Part shown: in pieces, positions 36,880-46,160 of the stretch
How the letters are laid out: the number at the start of each line of letters is the position of its first letter
Numbering within the stretch: position 1 is the first letter of the stretch
Source of the DNA: Mucilaginibacter lacusdianchii
Lineage (GTDB): Bacteria > Bacteroidota > Bacteroidia > Sphingobacteriales > Sphingobacteriaceae
Assembly: GCF_009770985.1 (NCBI RefSeq)
Contig: NZ_WSRW01000002.1
Location: forward strand, 1-64,000
Direction of reading: 5' to 3'
DNA length: 64,000 nt
Notes under the pieces: generated by a model
Told to the model about the DNA's origin: nothing
Database searches by the model: none
Seen by the model: the letters and a program-made list of their open reading frames with translations, nothing else
Program-made: the position numbers and the translations under genes

Positions 36880-38076
36880 ATGAAGCGGCTTATTTATTAC
36901 ACCATATTGCTTTTTGCCCTTTGCGGCATTAGCATGACTGTGCCGCAATTTCACTACTCAGTTTTTGGCCACCGTAAATTTGCCGCTCAACAATCTTACG
37001 ACCCAGGCTACCCCGGTGACGTACCCTATGGCGTCAACAACTTCTCGACAGTAACCGTTCGTGAATTACCCTCGGGACTTACCAGGTTTTTTGTCCCTGG
37101 AAATCTCAATGCTCGCCATGTACAACTATCTGGAAGCTTTAACAGATGGACCACACAAAAAGGCGTCATGACGCGTACAGATAGTGGCTGGGTGAGCGAT
37201 ATCACGCTGGAACCGGGCGTTTATGCCTACAAGTACATAATTAACGGCAGATGGAGTCGGGATGTAACGAACAACTTAAAAGAAGACGACGGTTGGGGCG
37301 ATTATAATTCCATTTACTACCGATATAACTATACCTTCCGTTTAGGTGGCTTTGCTACTGCTCACCGTGTAGCCGTAGCGGGTAGATTTAACAATTGGAA
37401 CGCGAACGAAATTATATTATCCCCTAAAGGGAAATATTGGGAAAGGCAGATATACCTGCATGAAGGCACGCATCTATATCGTTTCATGGTAGATGGCCGC
37501 TGGATCACAGATCCGGCTAATCCGGCACAAACTGTACAAAACAACACAGCCAGTTCAATTTTAAATTTTGGCGAAAGCGTCAACTTTAAGTTAAACGGAT
37601 ATAGCAACGCTAAAAATGTATTTATAGCCTGCGATTTTAATAACTGGCGTTCCAATACTATCCGCATGCAAAAAGCTGCGGGAGGTTGGGCTTTACCATA
37701 CGTATTACCTAAAGGAAATTATCAGTATAAATTTATAGTAGACGGCCAGTGGATTACGGATCCGTTCAACCCGCATACTACTGTCATCGAAGGAAATCAA
37801 AATTCCTTTTTATCAGTGGCACCTAACCACACCTTTACTCTGAATGGTTATAATGGTGCCAAAGAAGTAAGGATAGCTGGTGACTTTAATGATTGGAATC
37901 CCGATGGTTACACATTGGCACATTCAGGCAACCAGTGGCATATAAGTTTGCGCTTAAAATCGGGCAAATACCGCTACAAGTTTATTGTAGATGGCAACTG
38001 GATACTTGACCCAGGCAACCGACAGTGGGAACAAAACGAATACAACACCGGGAATTCGGTGCTATGGATAGATTAG
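36880..38076 (+). CDS. Secreted protein of four tandem AMPK-type glycogen-binding (CBM48-like) domains
   Basis: 398 residues. After an N-terminal hydrophobic segment (3-22) and a linker, four repeats of about 82 residues follow (roughly 68-149, 150-231, 233-315, 317-398). Each has the pattern V-x-(I/L)-x-(G/C)-x-F-N-x-W (GSFNRW, GRFNNW, CDFNNW, GDFNDW) and a closing Y-x-(Y/F)-(K/R)-(F/Y)-(I/M)-(I/V)-(D/N)-G-x-W, for example YQYKFIVDGQW. This is the carbohydrate-binding fold of AMPK beta subunits and of glycogen-related enzymes. No catalytic domain is present, so it may be a multivalent glucan binder. It begins five bases after the protease. Confidence 0.88.
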   Translation: MKRLIYYTILLFALCGISMTVPQFHYSVFGHRKFAAQQSYDPGYPGDVPYGVNNFSTVTVRELPSGLTRFFVPGNLNARHVQLSGSFNRWTTQKGVMTRTDSGWVSDITLEPGVYAYKYIINGRWSRDVTNNLKEDDGWGDYNSIYYRYNYTFRLGGFATAHRVAVAGRFNNWNANEIILSPKGKYWERQIYLHEGTHLYRFMVDGRWITDPANPAQTVQNNTASSILNFGESVNFKLNGYSNAKNVFIACDFNNWRSNTIRMQKAAGGWALPYVLPKGNYQYKFIVDGQWITDPFNPHTTVIEGNQNSFLSVAPNHTFTLNGYNGAKEVRIAGDFNDWNPDGYTLAHSGNQWHISLRLKSGKYRYKFIVDGNWILDPGNRQWEQNEYNTGNSVLWID

Positions 38077-38149
38077 CAGCATTAATTTCTACTTGTTGAT
38101 AATAAACCGATAATGGAAGCAGTTTTATAATTTCAACGCCTGCTTCACA

Positions 38150-38467
38150 ATGCATCACTTTAGTACACTCCTGCTTCAGTTCTACAGGCCATTTTGGTGG
38201 TATCATCTACTGTTTACCATCATTGGGGTTTATGCGATCACCATTTACGGGCTGGTATTCCTGCTTATTACTATACTATTTAAACTGTCAGGTTACGCAA
38301 GTGCGTTGGGATACCAGTACTACTTCAACAGCAATGTTTACTACTACTATCGCAATGCCGGCTATTCTGTTAGGCGTATGTATTTATATGCATTCGGCTT
38401 CGACTTCCTCATTTTTATAATATTGCTGCCCCTTTGCGTATATATCTCACACCACATCAATGCTTAA
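38150..38467 (+). CDS. Small two-helix membrane protein, unknown
   Basis: 105 residues. Two hydrophobic helices (about 19-45 and 77-99) flank a Tyr-rich loop (YYYYRNAGYSVRRMYLYAF region, about 56-80). No family is recognised. It overlaps the ABC ATPase gene by eight bases (its last eight bases, 38460-38467, include that gene's ATG), so the pair is translationally coupled and likely works together. It is much smaller than a normal ABC permease. Confidence 0.8.
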   Translation: MHHFSTLLLQFYRPFWWYHLLFTIIGVYAITIYGLVFLLITILFKLSGYASALGYQYYFNSNVYYYYRNAGYSVRRMYLYAFGFDFLIFIILLPLCVYISHHINA

Positions 38468-39110
38468 AGTTGATAGTGTACAATTAGCTTACAACGGCCG
38501 CAAGATATTGCAGGACGTTTATCTGGATTGCAAGATAGGCGACGTTATTGGCTTGCTCGGACGTAATGGAAGCGGCAAATCCAGCCTGTTAAAAATTATA
38601 TTTGGCACCATTACCCCTACCTTCAAGCATATCAGCATAAACGATAATTATGTAACTACCGGGTATCTTAATCACAACGTAGCTTATCTGCCTCAACACA
38701 ACTATCTGCCTAAAAGCGTTCCGATAAAAAACCTTGCTCCTATGCTGGTTGACCAGAACAGTTGGAACGAGTTTATTCAGCATGACGTCTACCAGCAGCA
38801 TCAGCATAAAACAGCGCGTCAATTATCAGGCGGCGAATTACGTAAACTCGAAACGCTGATGATACTCTACAGTAAAGCCGATTATATTTTGCTGGACGAG
38901 CCTTTTACGCATATATCGCCAGTGCAAGCTGAAGAAATTAAGCAAATCATTCGTGCACGGTCGGTTTATAAAGGAATTATTGTAACCGATCATCAGTACT
39001 ACAACATTTTAGAGGTTAGCAATAAACTGGTATTGCTGCACAACGGCGCTACCAAATTGATAAAAGACCATGCAGACTTGATTGCTTACGGCTATCTTAG
39101 CGGTATTTAA
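38460..39110 (+). CDS. ABC-type ATP-binding protein
   Basis: 216 residues. Walker A GRNGSGKSS (34-42), Q-loop region YLPQHNYLP, signature LSGGE (122-126), Walker B YILLDEP (142-148) and an H-loop (VTDHQYY) are all present, so it should hydrolyse ATP. There is no fused membrane domain. It overlaps the preceding 105-residue membrane protein, which is its only candidate partner here. Function unknown. Confidence 0.9.
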   Translation: MLKVDSVQLAYNGRKILQDVYLDCKIGDVIGLLGRNGSGKSSLLKIIFGTITPTFKHISINDNYVTTGYLNHNVAYLPQHNYLPKSVPIKNLAPMLVDQNSWNEFIQHDVYQQHQHKTARQLSGGELRKLETLMILYSKADYILLDEPFTHISPVQAEEIKQIIRARSVYKGIIVTDHQYYNILEVSNKLVLLHNGATKLIKDHADLIAYGYLSGI

Positions 39111-39122
39111 ATCAAACCGACC

Positions 39123-39908
39123 ATGACTATACCCATCTACCAGGCCGATGCTTTTACCAGTAGTTTGTATGGTGGCAATCCGGCTGCCGTTTGCCCTTTA
39201 ACCGAATGGCTACCCGATGAAACCATGCAAAAGATAGCGGCCGAAAATAACCTGGCCGAAACGGCATTTTTCGTAAAAACGCATGAAGGGTATCACTTAC
39301 GCTGGTTTACACCAGAGCTGGAGATTGACCTTTGCGGACATGCTACCCTAGCGACAGCACACATTCTGTTTACAGAGTTAGGACATGCAGAACCTGCTAT
39401 ACATTTTACCACCGAAAAAGCCGGAACTTTGATTGTGACTCGTGATGGTGACCGTTACACGCTCGACTTTCCATCGCGTCCGCCCTACCCGGTTGAGTTG
39501 CCTGGAGGCCTAATAGATGCCTTAGGCGGTAAAAAGCCATCGCACATATTACGCTCACGCGATTTCTTTTTGGTATATGAAGATGAGCAGGATATCATCG
39601 ACATTGTGCCTGATCACTCAGCATTAGCTAAAATAGATGCGATTGGTATTATTGTAACCGCACCCGGTAATACTGTTGATTTCGTATCGCGCTTTTTTGC
39701 CCCCGCCGCTGGCGTGCCCGAAGACCCGGTTACCGGATCGGCACATTGCAACTTGATACCTTACTGGGCGGAAGAGCTTGGTAAAAACGAATTGCATGCC
39801 TACCAGCTGTCTGCTCGCAAAGGTGAGCTGTGGTGCGAACACAAAGGCGACCGCGCGCTGATGAGTGGCAATGCCGTGACGTATTTAAAAGGCGAGATTT
39901 ATATTTGA
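39123..39908 (+). CDS. PhzF-family isomerase/epimerase-like protein
   Basis: 261 residues. The two-domain PhzF fold is visible. QADAFTSSLYGGNPAAVCPL starts the first half, AETAFFV carries the catalytic Glu, and DLCGHATLATAHILF is the conserved Gly-His motif. EDPVTGSAHCNLIPYWAEEL is the matching motif of the second half. PhzF isomerises dihydrohydroxyanthranilate in phenazine makers; most relatives, this one included, lie outside phenazine clusters and have unknown substrates. It follows the ABC ATPase by 12 bp. Confidence 0.92.
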   Translation: MTIPIYQADAFTSSLYGGNPAAVCPLTEWLPDETMQKIAAENNLAETAFFVKTHEGYHLRWFTPELEIDLCGHATLATAHILFTELGHAEPAIHFTTEKAGTLIVTRDGDRYTLDFPSRPPYPVELPGGLIDALGGKKPSHILRSRDFFLVYEDEQDIIDIVPDHSALAKIDAIGIIVTAPGNTVDFVSRFFAPAAGVPEDPVTGSAHCNLIPYWAEELGKNELHAYQLSARKGELWCEHKGDRALMSGNAVTYLKGEIYI

Positions 39909-39912
39909 TTTA

Positions 39913-39969
39913 TAAGTTAAAAGAGTTGTTACGTGAGAATGTAATGACTCTTTTAACTTAATTTTTTTA
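39913..39969 (+). terminator. Terminator of the phzF-like gene
   Basis: TAAGTTAAAAGAGT (39913-39926) pairs with ACTCTTTTAACTTA (39947-39960), with an inner TTAC/GTAA extension, and a T-run to 39969. Confidence 0.88.
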
Positions 39970-40117
39970 AGCCATTCTGAACCCCTTTTCGTCCGCTATT
40001 TTAGTATCATTTGCCTTCATCCTTTTAATGCCTAAAACCGGCAATTTCAACATGTAATTAACATCTTATTAAACCTTTTTTTGTAATTTTGAAGGTTGAA
40101 CTATTGATAAGTAAAGA

Positions 40118-43100
40118 TTGCAGTTAACTAAGTTAGAAGTCAAAGGATTTAAAAGCTTTGGCGATAAGATAACCATTAATTTCAATGAAGGCGTTACTGC
40201 CATAGTGGGTCCGAATGGCTGCGGTAAATCTAACGTAGTTGATTCTATCCGCTGGGTGCTGGGCGAGCAGAGCACCCGTGCGCTACGGTCAGAAAAGATG
40301 GAAAACATCATCTTTAACGGTACCAAAAGCCGCAAGCCAGCCAACTTGGCCGAGGTATCGCTTACCTTCGACAATACCAAAAACGTACTGCCTACCGAAT
40401 TCTCGCAAGTAACGCTTACCCGCAAACTTTACCGTACCGGAGAAAGTGAGTACCGGCTAAATAATGTGCAGTGCCGGCTGAAAGACATCACCGACCTATT
40501 TTTGGATACAGGTATAGGCTCCGATTCATACTCTATCATCGAGCTAAAGATGATAGACGAAATCATCACAAATAAAGAAGGCTCACGTCGTAATCTGTTT
40601 GAAGAAGCATCGGGTATATCTAAATACAAACTGCGCAAAAAGCAAACTTTCAATAAACTCAAAGATACAGAGGCTGACTTGGAGCGGGTTGAAGACTTAC
40701 TTTTCGAGATTGAAAAAAACTTAAAAACATTAGAGAATCAAGCCAAAAAAGCTGAACGTTATTACCGCTTAAAAGAGCAGTATAAAACATTGAGTATTAT
40801 GCTGGCTTCGTTTCGTTTAGCCTCATTCAGCGATTCATTAATCAGCATTGAAGAGCGGGAACAAAAACATCAGGCCGAAAAAACTAGTATAGTAACACAG
40901 ATTGATACGCTTGAGGCGCAGGTGCAACAACTGAAAGTTGACAATCTTACCAAAGAGAAAAACCTATCAATACAGCAAAAAGCTACTAATGAATATGTAG
41001 CCAAGATTAGAGCTTACGAGAGCGATAAAAAAATCAAGAACGAACAGCTCAAATTTCAGCGCGACAAAGAGACTCGTTTAACAGAAGAGCTTGAGCGCGA
41101 CCGCAATCAGCTCAACCACGTGCTGTACAACATTAAAAGGTTGTCAGAAGAAAGATTGCAAGAAGAAGAGACCTTGGAAAGCGTGAGCTCAAGAGTGGCC
41201 GACTTGAAGGCCGCCGTTGATGAGTTGCGCGAGGAACAAACTACTGCCCGTGCGGAGCTTACGGAACTAACCAACATCAATAACCGCCTGCAAAACCAAA
41301 TTTACAAGGCTGAAAAAGACTTGGATATTTTGCGCATCCAACAGCAGGCACTGGAGCAGGAAAGTCAGCGCAATATGGAAGACGCCGCCAGCCGCGAGGT
41401 GGAGCTATCGCACTTTAACCAAATGGTGGCCGAACTGGAATACCGTACAGAATCTACTGAAAAAGAATACCAGTTAGCGGTTGAATTTGAAAACAACCTG
41501 CAGGAAAGAATAAAGGAAACTGAGGGCAGCATTGCCAGCGTTAAAGACACCATTATACAACACACCCGCCAGCTGGATGCCAAACAGAATGAGTATAACC
41601 TGACCAAAAGTTTAGTTGACAACTTGGAAGGCTTTCCGGAGTCAATCCGCTTTCTTAAAAAAAATGCAGATTGGGCCAAGAATGTTCCGCTGTTTAGTGA
41701 CGTTCTATTTTGTAGAGAGGAATACCGGGTAGCTATTGAAAACTATCTGGAGCCGTTAATGAACTATTATGTGGTAAACAACTATGATGAAGCCATTACC
41801 GCTATCAATTTACTTCGGAATGCCTCGCGCGGCCGTGCTCAGTTTTTTATATTAAGCCACTATCAGCAAATAGCAGCCCAGCCTGTGCCAAACCCAAACC
41901 CCAGTCAATGGATTTCGGCTTTGGATACTATCGAAGTAGACGGCCGCTATCAACCGTTGTGCAATTACCTGCTGCGTAATGTTTACTTGGTGAGTGATAG
42001 CTCAGATAACGACTTAAATAACGGTCCTGTCCCTAACGGTGTTGTGCTGTTGGGCAAAAGCGGTAAATTCAGCAAATCGATACTAAGCATGGCCGGTGGT
42101 TCGGTAGGATTGTTTGAGGGTAAACGTATTGGTCGGGCTAAAAACCTCGAAAATCTGGCAAAAGAAATTAAACAGTTAGAAGGTAAGGTAACAACCTTTA
42201 AAAGCCAGCAGGAAGAGCTACAGAGAACTTTAACCGCTTTACGATCATCCGGCAAAACATCCGAAATTCAGCAACGCCAGCAGGAGTTAAATCGTTTACA
42301 CACTGAGTTGGTTACCGTTACTACGCGGCGCGAGCAGTACCAAACCTTTATAACCAACAGCCGCAACCGTAAGGAAGATATCGCTCGTAAAATTGATACG
42401 ATTAAAGAGGAAGAGCAAACGTTGCAGCCTCAATTAGCCGAGCTGAAAACGCAAAAAGAAATACAAAGCGATTTGTTATTAGATAAGCAGCAGGCATCCA
42501 ATGAATTAAATGAGTATACCTCAGTACAATCCAACGCTTATAATCAAGAAAATATTCGTTTTCATCAGCAACAAAACAAGGTATCCAGCTTAAACAAAGA
42601 TTTAGAATACCGCGAGAGTCAGCAAGAGAACCTGGAAGGTAGGATTAGAATAAATACTGCCGAGATGGAAAAGGTTCAGGCGGCTTTATTGGAAACGGTA
42701 CAACAAACTGATTTCTCTGACGAAGAACTGCTGGAGATGTACAGCCAGCGCGATTTACTGGAACAAGCTACCCGCCAGGCCGAGCAGGAATATTACTCGG
42801 CACGCGGACAAATTACCGAGGTAGAAAATGAAATTACACAACTTCGCCGTAAAAAAGATCAGGCAGATGTTATTGAAAATGAGCTGAAAGACCGCCGCAC
42901 CAACTTAAAACTGGAACTTAACGCTTTGAAAGAACGCCTGGCTGTTGAATTTAATATAGACATGCAAGACCTGTTGGAAACTGAACTTCCGGCCGAAGAG
43001 AACGAGCAGGATCTGCGTGAAAAAACGGAAAAATTAAAAAAACAGATAGATGATTTTGGCGCTATTAACCCTATGGCGTTAGAAGCATTCAAAGAGATGG

Positions 43101-43663
43101 ACGAGCGTTACCAATTTATCCAGTCGCAAAAAAAGGATCTGATGGAAGCCAAGGCCTCCCTCCTTTCAACCATTCAGGAGATTGATGATACCGCCCGCGA
43201 GAAGTTCATGTCGGCCTTTATTATGGTGCGTGAAAACTTCATTAAAGTATTCCGTTCCCTTTTCAATGAAGAAGACTCTTGTGATTTAACATTGACCGAT
43301 CCAAGCCATCCACTGGAATCAGACATTGATATTATTGCTAAGCCCAAAGGCAAACGCCCGCTGTCAATCAACCAGCTATCGGGCGGTGAAAAGACTTTAA
43401 CGGCCACTGCTATTCTGTTTTCGCTATACCTGTTAAAGCCAGCACCTTTCTGTATTTTTGATGAGGTTGATGCGCCTTTGGATGATACGAATATTGACAA
43501 GTTCAACAACATCATCCGCAAGTTTTCCACCGGATCGCAGTTCATCATTGTATCACACAACAAAAAAACCATAGCCAGCACCGATGTGGTTTACGGTGTG
43601 ACTATGGTTGAGCAGGGAATATCCCGTGTAGTACCTGTTGACTTACGCCAAATGGCCGATTAA
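40118..43663 (+). CDS. smc: Chromosome segregation protein SMC
   Basis: 1181 residues. Starts at TTG (40118): QLTKLEVKGFKSFGD is the exact SMC N-terminus, and no ATG lies before it. Head: Walker A VGPNGCGKSNVVDSIRWVLGEQ, then coiled coil (about 170-500), hinge (about 520-640, FSDVLFCREEYRVAIENYLEPL), second coiled coil, and the C-terminal head with signature LSGGEKTLTATAILF and Walker B CIFDEVDAPLDD. SMC dimers with ScpA/ScpB condense and segregate the chromosome. TAATTTTG (40084-40091) is a possible -7 element. Not in an operon with its neighbours. Confidence 0.97.
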   Translation: MQLTKLEVKGFKSFGDKITINFNEGVTAIVGPNGCGKSNVVDSIRWVLGEQSTRALRSEKMENIIFNGTKSRKPANLAEVSLTFDNTKNVLPTEFSQVTLTRKLYRTGESEYRLNNVQCRLKDITDLFLDTGIGSDSYSIIELKMIDEIITNKEGSRRNLFEEASGISKYKLRKKQTFNKLKDTEADLERVEDLLFEIEKNLKTLENQAKKAERYYRLKEQYKTLSIMLASFRLASFSDSLISIEEREQKHQAEKTSIVTQIDTLEAQVQQLKVDNLTKEKNLSIQQKATNEYVAKIRAYESDKKIKNEQLKFQRDKETRLTEELERDRNQLNHVLYNIKRLSEERLQEEETLESVSSRVADLKAAVDELREEQTTARAELTELTNINNRLQNQIYKAEKDLDILRIQQQALEQESQRNMEDAASREVELSHFNQMVAELEYRTESTEKEYQLAVEFENNLQERIKETEGSIASVKDTIIQHTRQLDAKQNEYNLTKSLVDNLEGFPESIRFLKKNADWAKNVPLFSDVLFCREEYRVAIENYLEPLMNYYVVNNYDEAITAINLLRNASRGRAQFFILSHYQQIAAQPVPNPNPSQWISALDTIEVDGRYQPLCNYLLRNVYLVSDSSDNDLNNGPVPNGVVLLGKSGKFSKSILSMAGGSVGLFEGKRIGRAKNLENLAKEIKQLEGKVTTFKSQQEELQRTLTALRSSGKTSEIQQRQQELNRLHTELVTVTTRREQYQTFITNSRNRKEDIARKIDTIKEEEQTLQPQLAELKTQKEIQSDLLLDKQQASNELNEYTSVQSNAYNQENIRFHQQQNKVSSLNKDLEYRESQQENLEGRIRINTAEMEKVQAALLETVQQTDFSDEELLEMYSQRDLLEQATRQAEQEYYSARGQITEVENEITQLRRKKDQADVIENELKDRRTNLKLELNALKERLAVEFNIDMQDLLETELPAEENEQDLREKTEKLKKQIDDFGAINPMALEAFKEMDERYQFIQSQKKDLMEAKASLLSTIQEIDDTAREKFMSAFIMVRENFIKVFRSLFNEEDSCDLTLTDPSHPLESDIDIIAKPKGKRPLSINQLSGGEKTLTATAILFSLYLLKPAPFCIFDEVDAPLDDTNIDKFNNIIRKFSTGSQFIIVSHNKKTIASTDVVYGVTMVEQGISRVVPVDLRQMAD

Positions 43664-43673
43664 CACCAGCGCA

Positions 43674-45185
43674 TTATTTCTGTAGTCGTTTCAGATCTTT
43701 GGTATGTACACTGCCACTAAACTGCTGTTTTACATCCAGCACAATATTGGCATTGCGTAACTGATTTTTTTCGCTGGTTGACTGCAAGCTCAATGTTTGC
43801 AAACCTGCTGTGGCATAATTTCCTTTATCAATAAAGTTCAGCGCTTTTGCAAACAGCCCCTCGCTGGTATCACCAAAATCTTTGGTTACATCATCAGCTA
43901 CGTCGGCACCTGCGAAGTTGCTTCCGGGTACCATGCCCTGATAAAAGTCGGCCTTACCAGCTGAATTTTGACTTTCAAACTCGGCCAAGTATACATCATA
44001 CTGTGATTTGTTACCCAACGGAATACCAAAGAAACCTACCGGTTTGCCGTAAGTAGTGCGACCAATTATTTGAACGCCTTGCGGCAAAGCAGGCTGAAGG
44101 TTATTAATTAGCAACTCACTTGCAGATGCAGTGCTGCCAGTTACTAAAAAGAAAGCTCTGCTTAAATTAAGTCCGCCTACTTTTGCAAATTTGTAAGTGT
44201 TGTTTGCTTGATTAAAATAACCGGCTGGAATAGAATATTTTTTTGCTAAAAATGGGTAATCACCTTTTTGTAATTTGTCATTAAAATACTCAGTAAACAT
44301 TGTTGAACCGTTTTTAGATGCAGGTACCATGTAATTAGCAATGTACTCTGATGTTTCCACCGCACCACCGCCGTTATAACGTAAGTCGACCACTATTTCA
44401 TCTATATTACTAGCCGCAAAGCTATTAAATGCTTCATCAATTTTAGTTTTGGCATTATCAAGGGTTGTAAAGCGACTGAAAGCAAAGTATCCTACCTTTT
44501 TTCCGCTAGTGGTAGTTACCACTTTATATTTAATAACCGGGTTTATAGTATAAGTGGTTTTTGAAACGGTGGTTGTAAAAGATGTACCGTCCGGACGCTG
44601 CAGCGTAAGTTTGATAGAGTTGTTGCTTAGCGACTTGTTAATTGCAACAAGAGCCGGATCGGTACTTGTACCAGTAGTTAAGGTCACCGATGCATCATCT
44701 ACAGCCGTTACCTTATAACCGCGAACAAGATTTTGGGAAGCGGCAGAAGAGCCTGGAAAAACATATCTTACCCTTAAATCATTTGTAGCAACGTAAGTTA
44801 ATGCAAAACCAAAATCACCACCAGTTCCGCCGATAGACGTTGCAGCTTCGCCACCGTCAACATATGAATATTTCGACTCGCCAGGGTAAGCGGCATTATA
44901 CTCGTAAGCTTGGCCAGTTGTAGGGTTTTTTTTAAATTGGGAAATAGCGTCTATTTCACTTTGTAAAGCAGTTAAATCCGAACTTCCGGAATAAGATTGC
45001 GGGTTAAACGTATTTGGAATAGCATCATACCATAGATACTCTTCTTTAGCATATTGGTAAAGAGAGTCACGCATTTTATCAAGCTCACTGGAGCCTTGTA
45101 CTGGATCGGTAGTTATTTGCTTATCTTTTTTACACGATGTAAAAGCCAAAGCGAGCAACATCGAAAAAAATAAATTTCTTTTCAT
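43674..45185 (-). CDS. S41-family (C-terminal processing) peptidase lipoprotein
   Basis: 503 residues with lipobox Cys18 (LAFTSCKK). A PDZ-like region (about 115-200) precedes the S41 core. IDEIVVDLRYNGGGAVETS starts the core and VTGSTASASELLINNL holds the probable catalytic Ser354. TTYGKPVGFFGI supplies the probable general-base Lys381. Such peptidases cut proteins near their C-terminus in the periplasm or on the cell surface. Transcribed against SMC, whose stop lies 11 bp from this gene's stop. Target unknown. Confidence 0.9.
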   Translation of the reverse strand: MKRNLFFSMLLALAFTSCKKDKQITTDPVQGSSELDKMRDSLYQYAKEEYLWYDAIPNTFNPQSYSGSSDLTALQSEIDAISQFKKNPTTGQAYEYNAAYPGESKYSYVDGGEAATSIGGTGGDFGFALTYVATNDLRVRYVFPGSSAASQNLVRGYKVTAVDDASVTLTTGTSTDPALVAINKSLSNNSIKLTLQRPDGTSFTTTVSKTTYTINPVIKYKVVTTTSGKKVGYFAFSRFTTLDNAKTKIDEAFNSFAASNIDEIVVDLRYNGGGAVETSEYIANYMVPASKNGSTMFTEYFNDKLQKGDYPFLAKKYSIPAGYFNQANNTYKFAKVGGLNLSRAFFLVTGSTASASELLINNLQPALPQGVQIIGRTTYGKPVGFFGIPLGNKSQYDVYLAEFESQNSAGKADFYQGMVPGSNFAGADVADDVTKDFGDTSEGLFAKALNFIDKGNYATAGLQTLSLQSTSEKNQLRNANIVLDVKQQFSGSVHTKDLKRLQK

Positions 45186-45242
45186 TAAAGTTAATATTGT
45201 TAATTATTGTATATGCAAAGTAATGATAAGTTATATAACTTC

Positions 45243-45854
45243 CTATAGCACTGTGCTATAATTTAAAAAAGTAATACCTGCTGCTTCAGCACATAGCTCG
45301 TCTATGTTGGTGGCACCTATCATCACTAATTCTCTTCTTTGCAGGTGATGATCATCAATCAACTTGTGGATAACGTCCGGCTCTGGCTTAGGCGCTATTT
45401 CATCAGCAAAATAGCAAATTAAATACTGTTCAAGCCCCTGCCAATCGGTTTGTTTAATCTTATTCAATTGCTGTTGCGGATTGCCGTTGGTTACAATAAA
45501 AATCTTTTTACGGTCAACCACAATGTCCTGAAGCAATTTGAGCATGTCCTCATAAAGTAGCAGCTTTAGTGGAAGCTTGGCGTTTTTATGCAGATGCTCA
45601 AAATTGAAGCGATACTTTTCGTCTATTTTAAACCGTTGCTGTAAGCGGTCAAACACCTGTTCTTTTCCTTCAGCATCGTGTGTTTGTACCATTAGGTTTA
45701 CCAGCACCTTTGCGTCAAGTAATTCGGTATATTCTAAAAAACCTGCAAACAAGTAGTATACCTGATACAAATAATCTTTTTCGGGATACAAAACGTTGTC
45801 CAACTCGAAAACAAACGCATTGTTGCGTGCGTCTAAATCAGTGTATTTAATCAT
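45243..45854 (-). CDS. HAD-like protein with substituted catalytic residues (possible pseudoenzyme)
   Basis: 203 residues with the HAD fold of pyrimidine 5'-nucleotidase-like phosphatases. Motif I, normally DxDxT/V, reads Glu17-Leu-Asp19-Asn-Val (FELDNVLYPE). Motif II is present (VTNG, Thr122), and motif III Lys156 (PKPEPD) too. Motif IV is GATNID, so the usual Asp after Gly is Ala181. Loss of the nucleophile and of one metal ligand suggests a binding or regulatory function rather than phosphatase activity. It overlaps the start of the preceding 100-residue gene by eight bases. Confidence 0.82.
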   Translation of the reverse strand: MIKYTDLDARNNAFVFELDNVLYPEKDYLYQVYYLFAGFLEYTELLDAKVLVNLMVQTHDAEGKEQVFDRLQQRFKIDEKYRFNFEHLHKNAKLPLKLLLYEDMLKLLQDIVVDRKKIFIVTNGNPQQQLNKIKQTDWQGLEQYLICYFADEIAPKPEPDVIHKLIDDHHLQRRELVMIGATNIDELCAEAAGITFLNYSTVL

Positions 45855-46149
45855 GGGCAGGTATCAATTGAATGCCATACTCATCGAATAACTGCTGTGC
45901 AGGCTTTAATTGTTCTGCTTCTGCAAAGTACAGCAGATAAACAGTTTCAATATGATTATCCAAACAAAAAGCCAGCATCTGATGCGGGTAAGTGTCAGAC
46001 AGTGGACTGGGCAGCTTCAGCATTCTGCCCGACTTGATCATTACATCGGGTAAATCCAGGTAATCGCCCAACAACACAATTGCATTATTTATATTATTTT
46101 TTATTTGATGGGCTTTGGCGGTGCTTGCGCCTGTTATTAAAATATTCAC
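45847..46149 (-). CDS. Small Rossmann-like (pre-ATP-grasp type) protein
   Basis: 100 residues. MNILITGASTAKAHQIKNNI and VLLGDYLDLPD look like the nucleotide-binding N-terminal subdomain of ATP-grasp enzymes, but no ATP-grasp domain follows; the protein ends after EYGIQLIPAHD. It overlaps the HAD-like gene by eight bases and is probably translated with it. Function unknown; the pair may form a complex. Confidence 0.75.
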   Translation of the reverse strand: MNILITGASTAKAHQIKNNINNAIVLLGDYLDLPDVMIKSGRMLKLPSPLSDTYPHQMLAFCLDNHIETVYLLYFAEAEQLKPAQQLFDEYGIQLIPAHD

Positions 46150-46160
46150 TCTGATATAAT

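Noticed and set aside
43174..43581. Leftward 135-codon frame inside smc
   Set aside because: Antisense shadow of the SMC C-terminal head; no start context and no protein-like composition.
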